Source: Sphingobium sp.
GTDB lineage: Bacteria; Pseudomonadota; Alphaproteobacteria; Sphingomonadales; Sphingomonadaceae
NCBI GenBank assembly: GCA_030148625.1
Contig: JASBTC010000385.1
Span: 1 to 16,587 of the forward strand
Direction of reading: 5' to 3'
DNA length: 16,587 nt
Part shown: one piece after another, positions 6,852 through 14,028 of the stretch
Numbering within the stretch: position 1 is the stretch's first letter
Layout: every line of letters starts with the position of its first letter
Made by a program: the position numbers and the translations under genes
The notes under the pieces: model-generated
What the model was told of the DNA's origin: nothing
Databases searched by the model: none
What the model saw: the letters and a program-made list of their open reading frames with translations, nothing else

Positions 6852-8480
6852 ATGTTTGCCATCTCGCCTTCGATCGACGTCCGCAACGAACCCGTGCGCA
6901 GCTACGCGCCCGGATCGTCCGAGCGCGAGAGCCTGCAAGCAACACTCCGGACAATGGCGGGCGAGCGGATCGAGCTGCCGCTGGTGATCGGCGGCCGAAC
7001 GGTGACGACGGGCCGGCTGGAGACCGCGATCTGCCCGCACGACCATGCGCATATCCTGGCGGACGCGCATCTGGCGGGATCGGAAGAGGTCGGCCAGGCC
7101 ATCGCCGCCGCCAAGGCCACCTGGCCCGACTGGTCGCGCACCCCCTGGGAAGCGCGGGCGCGGATCTTCCTGAAGGCGGCCGATCTCGTTTCCGGTCCAT
7201 GGCGCGACCGGCTCAATGCCGCGACGATGCTCGGCCAGTCCAAGACCGCGCCGCAGGCGGAGATCGATGCCGCCGCCGAACTTGCCGATTATTTCCGGTT
7301 CAACGTCTCCTTCATGCTGCGCATCTATGGCGAGCAGCCGATTTCGTCGGACGGTGTGCGGAACCGGTTGGACTATCGTCCGCTCGAAGGCTTCATCTAC
7401 GCGATTACGCCGTTCAATTTCACCGCGATCGCCGGCAATCTGCCCGCCGCGCCGGCGCTGATGGGCAACACGATCGTCTGGAAACCATCGACGACCGCGA
7501 AATATTCGGCGCATTTCGTGATGGCATTGCTGCGCGAGGCGGGATTGCCCGACGGGGTGATCAACCTGATCTATGGCGACGCCGCGGCGATGAGCGCGCA
7601 GATCCTGGCCGATCCCGATCTAGCCGGCATCCATTTCACCGGATCGACCGGGATATTCGACGCGATTCTGCGCGACGTCGCGGGCCGGAAATACCGTAAC
7701 TATCCCCGGATCGTCGGCGAAACCGGCGGCAAGAACTTCACCCTCGCCCACCCGTCCGCCGATATCGATGCGCTGGCGACCGCGATCATCCGCGGCGGAT
7801 ATGAATATCAGGGCCAGAAATGCTCGGCGACCTCGCGGGTCTATGCGCCGCGCTCCTTATGGCCTGCGCTGCGCGACCGGCTGGTCGCCGATATCGAGAC
7901 GATCCGGGTCGGCGACGTTTCCGACTTCACCAATTTCATGGGTGCGGTGATCGACGAGAAATCATGGCACAGGCAGGTCGCGGCGCGCGACGCCGCCGAA
8001 CATTCGGCATCGGAGACGCTGATCGCCGGCGCCGCACCCGATATGAGCCGGGGCTATTTCGTGCCGCCGACCTTGATCGAAACCGTCGATCCGGCCTCGC
8101 GCTTCCTGACCGAGGAGTTTTTCGGGCCGATCGTCACCGCCTTCGTCTATGAGGACGACGCGTTCGAGACGATACTGGACACGATCGATGCGGGAAGCGC
8201 CTATGGCCTGACCGGCTCGATCTTCTCCCGCGACGCCTGCGCGATCGAAACCGCGCTCGACCGGCTGCGCCACACCGCCGGCAATATCTATGTCAACGAC
8301 AAGTCGGCGGGTGCCGTCGTCGGCCAGCAGCCCTTTGGCGGCGCGCGCGCCTCGGGGACCAACGACAAGGCGGGATCGATGTGGAATCTGGCGCGCTGGG
8401 TATCGCCGCGCACGATCAAGGAGACGTTCGTTTCCCCAACCGATTATCGTTATCCCGCAATGCTGCCCGATCAGGCGTAG
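6852..8480 (+). CDS. pruA: L-glutamate gamma-semialdehyde (delta-1-pyrroline-5-carboxylate) dehydrogenase
   Basis: 542 residues, the usual length for the single-domain (group 1, ALDH4A1-like) P5C dehydrogenase. It oxidises glutamate semialdehyde, in equilibrium with P5C, to L-glutamate with NAD+; this is the last step of proline catabolism. Diagnostic stretches are RNRLDYRPLEGFIYAITPFN, FTAIAGNLPAAPALMGN and GNTIVWKPS. The catalytic site shows Glu290 in GETGGKN and Cys324 in GQKCSATSR. Cofactor-domain and C-terminal motifs include FTGST, EEFFGPIV and QPFGGARASGTNDKAG. No proline dehydrogenase domain is fused and no putA is seen in the window. It is transcribed alone, divergent from the hydrolase-araC pair, and ends 8 nt before the convergent dehydrogenase gene. 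Identity is confident because the ITPFNFTAIAGNLP block is specific to P5CDH among aldehyde dehydrogenases. Confidence 0.92.
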   Translation: MFAISPSIDVRNEPVRSYAPGSSERESLQATLRTMAGERIELPLVIGGRTVTTGRLETAICPHDHAHILADAHLAGSEEVGQAIAAAKATWPDWSRTPWEARARIFLKAADLVSGPWRDRLNAATMLGQSKTAPQAEIDAAAELADYFRFNVSFMLRIYGEQPISSDGVRNRLDYRPLEGFIYAITPFNFTAIAGNLPAAPALMGNTIVWKPSTTAKYSAHFVMALLREAGLPDGVINLIYGDAAAMSAQILADPDLAGIHFTGSTGIFDAILRDVAGRKYRNYPRIVGETGGKNFTLAHPSADIDALATAIIRGGYEYQGQKCSATSRVYAPRSLWPALRDRLVADIETIRVGDVSDFTNFMGAVIDEKSWHRQVAARDAAEHSASETLIAGAAPDMSRGYFVPPTLIETVDPASRFLTEEFFGPIVTAFVYEDDAFETILDTIDAGSAYGLTGSIFSRDACAIETALDRLRHTAGNIYVNDKSAGAVVGQQPFGGARASGTNDKAGSMWNLARWVSPRTIKETFVSPTDYRYPAMLPDQA

Positions 8481-8488
8481 AAGCCCAG

Positions 8489-9454
8489 TTAAACCACGCG
8501 ATCGGGCGGCTCATCGCCCGCCAGCCAGGCTTCCAGATTGGCGAATGCGCGCATGCCCATCGCCGTCCGTGCCTCGCGCGTCGCGCTGCCCAAATGCGGC
8601 AGCATGACGAGATTGGGCGCATCATGCAGCGCGGGGGCGATGTTCGGTTCGCCGACGAACACATCCAACCCGGCACCCGCTATCGTGCCGGCGTGCAATG
8701 CGTCGACGAGCGCCGCTTCGTCGACCACGCTGCCGCGTGCGGTGTTGATCAGAATGCCCGTCGGCCGCATGGCCCGAAGTTCGGCAGCCCCGATGAAGCG
8801 TTCGGTCTCCGCGCCGCCGGGCATGTGCAGCGAAACCACATCTGCAACCGACAGCAGCCCGGTCAGTTCGGGCTCGAACCGCGCGTCCAGGGCCCGCTCC
8901 ACCGTGGAATCCGCGCGGCGGCGGCTGTGATAGACGATCTCCATGCCAAGCGCCCTGGCCTTGCGCGCCGTTGCCTGGGCGATCCGCCCAAAGCCGATCA
9001 GGCCAAGCGTCTTGCCCGCCAATTGCATGCCGATCATGTGCGTCGGCCGCCACCCCGTCCATTGCCCCGCGCGCAATTCGCCGGCGCCTTCGCCCGCGCG
9101 GCGCGCGACCATCAGCATCAGCAGGATCGCGATTTCGGCGGTCGCCTCGGTCAGCACATCGGGCGTGTTGGTGACGATCACGCCGTTGCGGCGACAGGCC
9201 TCCAGATCGATATGATCGACGCCCGCGCCGTAATTGCACAACAGCCGCACCGTCCGGCCGGGCTGGTCGAGCATCTCGGCAGTGATCCGGTCGGTCACGG
9301 TCGGGCAGATCACGTCGTACCGCGCCATCGCGTCGGTCAGCGCCGCCGCACCCATCGGCGCGTCGCCATCGTTCAGGCGAACATCGAGACGTGCGGCGAG
9401 CAGCGTCTCTACTTCGGTCGGCCATTTCCGGGTAACGAGGATAGGAGCGGTCAT
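8489..9454 (-). CDS. D-2-hydroxyacid dehydrogenase, glyoxylate/hydroxypyruvate reductase (D-glycerate dehydrogenase) type
   Basis: 321 residues from ATG 9454 (MTAPILVTRKWP); GTG 9457 is an alternative start, and the open frame further upstream is not family-like. It is an NAD(P)-dependent reductase interconverting glyoxylate/glycolate or hydroxypyruvate/D-glycerate. The N-terminal catalytic half carries NYGAGVDHIDLEAC (74-87). The Rossmann part has GLIGFGRIAQATA with the nucleotide loop at 151-159. The catalytic triad is Arg240 in NTARGSVVDE, Glu269 in VFVGEP and His287 in PHLGSAT. It ends 8 nt from the convergent pruA stop and starts 26 nt from the divergent glycerate kinase. That pairing supports hydroxypyruvate/D-glycerate as substrate over other 2-oxoacids. 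No clear ribosome binding site precedes the ATG. Confidence 0.87.
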   Translation of the reverse strand: MTAPILVTRKWPTEVETLLAARLDVRLNDGDAPMGAAALTDAMARYDVICPTVTDRITAEMLDQPGRTVRLLCNYGAGVDHIDLEACRRNGVIVTNTPDVLTEATAEIAILLMLMVARRAGEGAGELRAGQWTGWRPTHMIGMQLAGKTLGLIGFGRIAQATARKARALGMEIVYHSRRRADSTVERALDARFEPELTGLLSVADVVSLHMPGGAETERFIGAAELRAMRPTGILINTARGSVVDEAALVDALHAGTIAGAGLDVFVGEPNIAPALHDAPNLVMLPHLGSATREARTAMGMRAFANLEAWLAGDEPPDRVV

Positions 9455-9471
9455 CACATGGTCCGGATGCT

Positions 9472-9476
9472 GGAGG
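9472..9476 (+). promoter_or_regulatory. Ribosome binding site deciding the glycerate kinase start
   Basis: GGAGG is followed by two adjacent ATG codons, at 9478 (1 nt away, too close) and 9481 (4 nt away). The second is the better start. The whole site lies in the 26-nt space between two divergent start codons. Confidence 0.6.
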
Positions 9477-9480
9477 AATG

Positions 9481-10413
9481 ATGGGCATATCGAGCGAAAC
9501 GGCGGTCGCGGCAATACGCGCCGTCTTCGCAGCCGAACGCATCGCACCCGCCGACGGAGAGGCCGTGCTGCCCAGCTATCTCGCCATCGCCGACTGGCTG
9601 CTGGCGAGGTGCGAAGCCGCCGGCCAGCCGCTCATCGCCGGAATCTGCGGCGCGCAGGGCAGCGGAAAATCGACGATGAGCCTCGCGCTCGCCGCGGCGC
9701 TCGATCGCGCGGCCGGGCTCAAGGTGGCAAATCTCTCGCTCGACGATTTCTATGTGTCGCGCAGGATCCGGGCCGAACTGGCCCATGACATCCATCCGCT
9801 CTTCGCATCGCGCGGCGTTCCCGGAACCCACGATATCGGTCTGGCGATGGATGTCATCGACCGCCTGCGCACCGCGTCGGACGGCTCGACGGTCAAGCTG
9901 CCACGCTTCGACAAGGCCATCGACGACATCGTCGCCGCAAGCGAATGGCCGATCTTCATGGGCAAGCCGGACCTGATCCTGCTCGAGGGCTGGTGCGTCG
10001 GTGCCCGCCCCCAGGCCGATGCCGCACTGAGCGATCCGGTCAACCGCCTCGAGCGCGAAGAGGATGTGGACAAACTCTGGCGCAGCGCGGTCAATGCCCG
10101 CCTCGCCGACGACTATCAGGCATTGTTCGCTGAGCTCGATCTGCTGATCATGATTGCCGCGCCGTCGTTCGACGCGGTCTTCGCCTGGCGACGCGAACAG
10201 GAACACAAGCTCGCCGCGCGCGTCGCAGCCACAGGCAATGCGGGCAACGCGATCATGGACGACGCAGCGATCGCACGCTTCATCGCGCATTATGAGCGGC
10301 TGACCCGGCACATATTGTCCGAGATGCCGGATCGCGCCGACGGCGTGCTCGCACTCGATAGCGAGCGCAGCGTCCGTTCGCTCAGGCTTCGACCGGCGAA
10401 GGAACGGGTCTGA
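9481..10413 (+). CDS. D-glycerate 3-kinase (GLYK type)
   Basis: 310 residues. It is a P-loop kinase of the phosphoribulokinase/uridine-kinase fold that matches plant-type D-glycerate 3-kinase, making 3-phosphoglycerate from D-glycerate and ATP. Visible motifs in order are Walker A GAQGSGKST (57-65), SLDDFYVS (about 86-93), SRGVPGTHD (110-118), the RFDKA element (142-146) and LLEGWCVGARP (about 168-177). These blocks together distinguish GLYK from pantothenate kinase and uridine kinase. It is a soluble cytoplasmic protein. It is divergent from the hydroxypyruvate reductase-type dehydrogenase, and the two would turn hydroxypyruvate into 3-phosphoglycerate. Its stop is 17 nt from the stop of the convergent dgcN, with no terminator hairpin visible between. 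Its promoter must lie within the divergent dehydrogenase gene. Confidence 0.9.
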   Translation: MGISSETAVAAIRAVFAAERIAPADGEAVLPSYLAIADWLLARCEAAGQPLIAGICGAQGSGKSTMSLALAAALDRAAGLKVANLSLDDFYVSRRIRAELAHDIHPLFASRGVPGTHDIGLAMDVIDRLRTASDGSTVKLPRFDKAIDDIVAASEWPIFMGKPDLILLEGWCVGARPQADAALSDPVNRLEREEDVDKLWRSAVNARLADDYQALFAELDLLIMIAAPSFDAVFAWRREQEHKLAARVAATGNAGNAIMDDAAIARFIAHYERLTRHILSEMPDRADGVLALDSERSVRSLRLRPAKERV

Positions 10414-10430
10414 TCGTTCAGCGCTTCATG

Positions 10431-11474
10431 TCAGGCGAGACAGGCGTCGAGCAGCCGCTCGAATGCCGGCCCGCCGCGGATCGGATCGGCGGCGGGCAAT
10501 CCCAGCCGCTCGGCATAGGCCGCGATCTCGGCCTCGGCCGCTTCGGCGGAAAGCGCGCCGGTGTTGAGGCTGATCCCGACGCAACGGATCGCCGGATTGG
10601 TCCGGCGCCCCAGAGCGACGGTCTGTTCGATCACCGCCTCGACCGATGGCAGCGCATAGCCGGGATGACCGAGCACCTCGCTGCGGCCGGGTTCATGGCA
10701 AACCACGAATATATCGGGCTGGCTGCCATGCAATAGTCCGAGCGAGACCGCGGCATAAGCGGGGTGGAAGATCGACCCCTGCCCCTCGATGACGTCCCAG
10801 TGATCGGCTGGCGCATCGGGGCTCAGCATCTCGGCGGCCCCCGACAGGAAATCCGATACGACCGCATCCATCGGCATGCCGCCGCCCGCGATCATGATCC
10901 CGGTCTGCCCCGACGCCCGGAAAGTCGCGTCGACTCCTCGGGCCTGCAATCCGCTGGCGATGGCGAGTGCGGTGTATTTCTTGCCGAGCGCACAATCGGT
11001 GCCGACCGTAAGCAGCCGCCGGCCACTGCGCTTCTTGCCGCTTCCCACGCCGATTTTCGCCGGCGGGGTACGAACGTCGATCAGACGGCGACCAAGCCGC
11101 TCGGCCGTGTCGTGCAGTTCCGGAATGTCACCCAGCCTGGCATGCATGCCGCTGACCAGATCGAGCCCGGCCTCCAGCGCTTCGACCAGGGCCGCGATCC
11201 AGCCGGTCGGAATCACCCCGCCGACATTGGCGACGCCGATCACCAGCGACTGCGCGCCCTTTGCGCGCGCTTCGGCGGGCGTCATCGGTGTCAGACCGGC
11301 CGAAACCGTCGCGCCGGCAAGCGCGAATTCGCCCACGCAGCGATCGCCGGCCCAGTCGCGCAGGCCGAACGCGGTCTTCGCATAGCCCGACAGGGTCGTG
11401 TCCCCCAGGAACAGCAGATAGGGTTGCGGCAGGGCCTGCGCGCCCGTGTCTGTGAAGCGTTGTTGAATCGTCAT
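10431..11474 (-). CDS. dgcN: DUF1611 family protein, D-glutamate N-acetyltransferase DgcN
   Basis: 347 residues, DUF1611 N- and C-terminal domains. It matches the DgcN pattern: LPQPYLLFLGDT near the start, LVIGVANVGGVIP (77-89), GLDLVSGMHARLGDIP (103-118), a P-loop-like RLLTVGTDCALGKKYTALA (GTDCALGKK at 158-166), DVIEGQGSIFHPAYA (227-241) and VVCHEPGRSEV. DgcN is reported to acetylate D-glutamate to N-acetyl-D-glutamate in a D-Glu catabolic route, with DgcA as the next enzyme. A dgcA homologue sits three genes upstream on the same strand, which strongly supports the name. No signal peptide is visible, so it is cytoplasmic. An in-frame TGA four codons upstream of ATG 11474 excludes a longer form. 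The AGGAG ribosome binding site touches that ATG directly. It is the last gene of the minus-strand cluster. Confidence 0.88.
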   Translation of the reverse strand: MTIQQRFTDTGAQALPQPYLLFLGDTTLSGYAKTAFGLRDWAGDRCVGEFALAGATVSAGLTPMTPAEARAKGAQSLVIGVANVGGVIPTGWIAALVEALEAGLDLVSGMHARLGDIPELHDTAERLGRRLIDVRTPPAKIGVGSGKKRSGRRLLTVGTDCALGKKYTALAIASGLQARGVDATFRASGQTGIMIAGGGMPMDAVVSDFLSGAAEMLSPDAPADHWDVIEGQGSIFHPAYAAVSLGLLHGSQPDIFVVCHEPGRSEVLGHPGYALPSVEAVIEQTVALGRRTNPAIRCVGISLNTGALSAEAAEAEIAAYAERLGLPAADPIRGGPAFERLLDACLA

Positions 11475-11479
11475 CTCCT
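11475..11479 (-). promoter_or_regulatory. Unusually close ribosome binding site of dgcN
   Basis: On the minus strand AGGAG directly abuts ATG (AGGAGATG) with no spacer, instead of the usual 5-9 nt. An in-frame TGA upstream and the lack of a nearby downstream ATG, GTG or TTG before the conserved PQPYLLFLGD block leave this ATG as the only start. Weak or coupled initiation would be expected. Confidence 0.55.
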
Positions 11480-11541
11480 GTCGTCACGGGTTACGGGGCC
11501 GATCGGAACGACATCTCGCACCGGACCGGATGGTCGGTCGT
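11475..11541 (-). other. Gap between the M19 gene and dgcN
   Basis: These 67 nt separate the M19 stop from the dgcN start on the minus strand. Apart from the ribosome binding site of dgcN I see no promoter boxes, T-run or convincing hairpin. Read-through from the M19 gene is likely. Confidence 0.4.
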
Positions 11542-12687
11542 TCATTTCCAGATCGTGCCGAGCAGCCGCTTGAAATTGCCGCCCAGCACCAGGCCGATAT
11601 TCGCATCGGACCATCCGCGCCGGATCAGCTCCTCGGTCAGGTCGAACATCTTCATCGGATGATCGAAACCCTCGATGTCGATCTTGTCGCGGAACGCGTA
11701 GCTCGCCTTGTAGAACGCCTTGAGCTGCTTGTACTGTTCGGGCGGCATATCGTCATAGCCGTTGAGATCGGCGTCCGATCCGATGCCGACATGATCCACG
11801 CCGATCAGCTTCACGACATGTTCGATATGATCGACCATGTCGGACAGCGTCGTCGGTTCCTTGTCCTTCACGAACATGCGCACGCCGGTGATCCCCATCA
11901 CGCCGCCGGCTTTGCCGAGCGCCAGGATCGCCTCGTCGGTCTTCGCGCGCGGGTGGTTGGAAAGTGCGCGGCAGTTCGAGTGGGTGAAGGCCAGCGCGGG
12001 CTTGGACAGCGCGATCGCGTCGAGCGTGGTCTTGTCGCCGGAATGCGAGACATCGACGAGCATGCCCGTCTTGTTCATCGCCTCGATGATCTCAGCGCCG
12101 AAATCGCTGACGCCGCCGTCGACACGCTCGGTGCTGCCCGATCCGATCAGGTTCTGGGTGTTATAGGTGAGTTGGGCGCAGCGCAGGCCGAGCCGGTAGA
12201 ACAGGGTGACATCATCGGGGCCGTTGAATTGCTCGGCATTCTGCAGCCCCATGATCATGCCGATCTTGCGTTCGGCCTTGGCGCGCTCGAGATCCTTGAT
12301 CGTGCCGACCAGCGAGAACAGGTCAGAGTTGCGCCCGGCAAAGCCTTGCCACGCCGCCAGAAAGGTCAGCGCTTCCTCGCGCGCCTTCGGGCCGCCGATC
12401 CCCTCGGCATTGTGGAAACCGGTGATTCCGCACGATTTGAAATCGGCGATCTGCTGGGGCGTGAGCGGCCGCGCGAACACGTCGGGCGACATGTCGATCT
12501 TGGGCACCGCCAGCATGTCGATCACCAGCGTCTTTTCGATCAGGTCGAGCGTGCGCTTCGAATAGCGTTTCGTGGAGCCCGGGGCGGCGGCATAGCTGCC
12601 CGCATTGATCATCGGGAAACCGAGCGCGGTCGCGACCGCGGCCCCTTGTAGGATCGCACGGCGGCCCAGGCGCATTTGTTCGGACAT
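11542..12687 (-). CDS. Tat-exported M19 (renal/membrane dipeptidase) family protein with a degenerate metal site
   Basis: 381 residues from ATG 12687, chosen because GGGGAGG lies 5 nt upstream; an ATG at 12711 in the same frame lacks one. The N-terminus has a twin-arginine signal (LGRRAILQGAAVATALG, then a likely cleavage near SYAAA). The M19 fold is recognisable: YRLGLRCAQLTYN (164-176) aligns with the renal dipeptidase signature, LVDVSHSGDKT (His215), ALAFTHSNCRALSNHP (His236) and VGIGSDAD (Asp305). Active family members are zinc dipeptidases that cleave dipeptides, including those with a C-terminal D-residue. Here the canonical HxD is replaced (VIDMLAVP, 55-62) and the bridging Glu of the EGG motif is Gln149 (GLQNAEQF). 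So activity, metal use or substrate may differ. It lies between the POT transporter and dgcN in the D-glutamate cluster and probably acts in the periplasm. Confidence 0.87.
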   Translation of the reverse strand: MSEQMRLGRRAILQGAAVATALGFPMINAGSYAAAPGSTKRYSKRTLDLIEKTLVIDMLAVPKIDMSPDVFARPLTPQQIADFKSCGITGFHNAEGIGGPKAREEALTFLAAWQGFAGRNSDLFSLVGTIKDLERAKAERKIGMIMGLQNAEQFNGPDDVTLFYRLGLRCAQLTYNTQNLIGSGSTERVDGGVSDFGAEIIEAMNKTGMLVDVSHSGDKTTLDAIALSKPALAFTHSNCRALSNHPRAKTDEAILALGKAGGVMGITGVRMFVKDKEPTTLSDMVDHIEHVVKLIGVDHVGIGSDADLNGYDDMPPEQYKQLKAFYKASYAFRDKIDIEGFDHPMKMFDLTEELIRRGWSDANIGLVLGGNFKRLLGTIWK

Positions 12688-12692
12688 CAAAG

Positions 12693-12699
12693 CCTCCCC
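12693..12699 (-). promoter_or_regulatory. Strong ribosome binding site of the M19 gene
   Basis: On the minus strand GGGGAGG is spaced 5 nt from ATG 12687. It decides the start and places the Tat arginines at residues 9-10. Confidence 0.75.
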
Positions 12700-12701
12700 T
12701 G

Positions 12702-12741
12702 CAATATCCATCCAATCAAGGATGGTATTGTCCTGATTGGA
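12702..12741 (-). promoter_or_regulatory. Two overlapping, mutually exclusive inverted repeats before the M19 gene
   Basis: In the 60-nt gap between the POT stop and the M19 start two dyads overlap (given on the + strand). Dyad A pairs CAATATCCATCC (12702-12713) with GGATGGTATTG (12720-12730), one bulged base, 6-nt loop. Dyad B pairs TCCAATCAAGGA (12711-12722) with TCCTGATTGGA (12731-12741), one bulged base, 8-nt loop. They share 12711-12713 and 12720-12722, so both cannot form at once. Neither has a T-run on its 3' side in the direction of transcription, so they are not simple terminators. They could be a tandem operator or an RNA switch in front of the strong ribosome binding site. Confidence 0.55.
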
Positions 12742-12747
12742 AAAATG

Positions 12748-14028
12748 TCAATCGACTTTGGCAATCCATGTCGGGTCGACCGCGCGGACCGGGCGATCGA
12801 GCATCCGCAGCAGTCCGGCGGCGACCGTCGCGATCACCGCGAGCAGCGCGAAGAAGCCGCCATGATCCATCCGGCTCCAGAAGGTGCCGACAAGGCCGGC
12901 GGACAGGCTGCCGGTGAAAATCGCGAGATACCAGGCCGCGACCGTCGTCGCGCCCAGCCGAGGCGGCGCGAGCCGCGCGAACAGGCCAAGGCCGGTGGGC
13001 AGGATGAACAGCTCACCCAGCGTGAAGATCACGAAGAAGATCGCCAGCCAGATCCAGCCCGCGCGCGCATCCGAAGACCATTCGACACAGGCCAGCATCA
13101 GATAGGCTGCAGCGACGATCAGCGCACCCGTCGCCATGCGCCGCGCCGGCGGCGTATCGCGCCCCGCATCGGCCCGCCTGCGCCAGTAAGCGAGCAGCGC
13201 CGGCGTCATCAGCATCACCATCAGCGGATTGAGCGACTGGAACCAGGTCATCGGAATGGTGAAGCCGCCCGCCGCGCGATCGATACCCGCATCGGCCCAG
13301 AGCGCGACGGTGTTGCCCACCTGCTCGTAAGCACCGCGGAACACCGTCACGCACAGCGCGATCGCGCCCAGCACCATGAAGGTGCGGCGATGATCGGCCC
13401 AGCGCATGGGGGGCAGGTCCTCGGTCGGCGTGCGCGGTGCTTCGGGGGGCAGATAGCGCTGCCCCATCAGATAGATGACCAGCCCGGCGAGCATGCCGAT
13501 CCCGGCCGCGCCGAAACCATAATGCCAGCCATAGACTTCGCCGAGCGTGCCGCAGATCAACGGCGCCAGGAAGCCGCCGATATTGATGCCGACATAATAG
13601 ACATTATAGGCCCAGCCGCGCCGCGGATCGCCCGCCTTGTAGAGATCGTTGATCTGGCTGGGCAGGCTGGGCAGGAACAGCCCGTTGCCCAGTGCGATCG
13701 TGGCGAGCGCGACATAGAAAAGCGGCTCGAACGCCATCATGAAATGGCCCGCCGCCATGATGCTGGCGCCGATGATGACCGCACGGCGCTTGCCCAGCAG
13801 CCGGTCGGCGATCACGCCGCCGACGATCGGGGTGAAATAGGCGCAGGCCGTATAGGCGCCGTAGACGAAGGACGACTGGCCCTGGCTCATCAGCAGCTGC
13901 TTGGTCATGTAATAGACCAGCAGCGCGCGCATGCCGTAATAGGAGAATTGTTCCCACATGTTCGTGAGGAACAGGATGGTCAGGCCGCGCGGCTGGCCGA
14001 ACCAGCCGCGCGCCGTGTCGTCGCTCAT
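12748..14028 (-). CDS. POT/PTR family proton-dependent oligopeptide transporter
   Basis: 426 residues, rich in membrane segments, with the major facilitator fold. POT marks are MWEQFSYYGMRALLVYYM in helix 1 (24-41), the RGWAYNVYYVGINIGGFLAP block that matches the PTR2 signature, and FTLGELFILPTGLGLFARLAP in the C-terminal half. The family imports di- and tripeptides with protons across the inner membrane. The helix-1 E-x-x-E-R motif reads N23-M-W-E26-Q27, so the first Glu and the Arg are replaced, which bears on proton coupling. It is slightly short for the family (about 440-500). The start ATG overlaps the dgcA stop as ATGA, 4 nt, so the two are translationally coupled. In context it likely brings peptides into the cell to supply the DgcN/DgcA enzymes. 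Confidence 0.9.
   Translation of the reverse strand: MSDDTARGWFGQPRGLTILFLTNMWEQFSYYGMRALLVYYMTKQLLMSQGQSSFVYGAYTACAYFTPIVGGVIADRLLGKRRAVIIGASIMAAGHFMMAFEPLFYVALATIALGNGLFLPSLPSQINDLYKAGDPRRGWAYNVYYVGINIGGFLAPLICGTLGEVYGWHYGFGAAGIGMLAGLVIYLMGQRYLPPEAPRTPTEDLPPMRWADHRRTFMVLGAIALCVTVFRGAYEQVGNTVALWADAGIDRAAGGFTIPMTWFQSLNPLMVMLMTPALLAYWRRRADAGRDTPPARRMATGALIVAAAYLMLACVEWSSDARAGWIWLAIFFVIFTLGELFILPTGLGLFARLAPPRLGATTVAAWYLAIFTGSLSAGLVGTFWSRMDHGGFFALLAVIATVAAGLLRMLDRPVRAVDPTWIAKVD

Noticed and set aside
12711..12741. Hairpin after the POT gene as an intrinsic terminator
   Set aside because: In the direction of transcription the T-run precedes the stem instead of following it.
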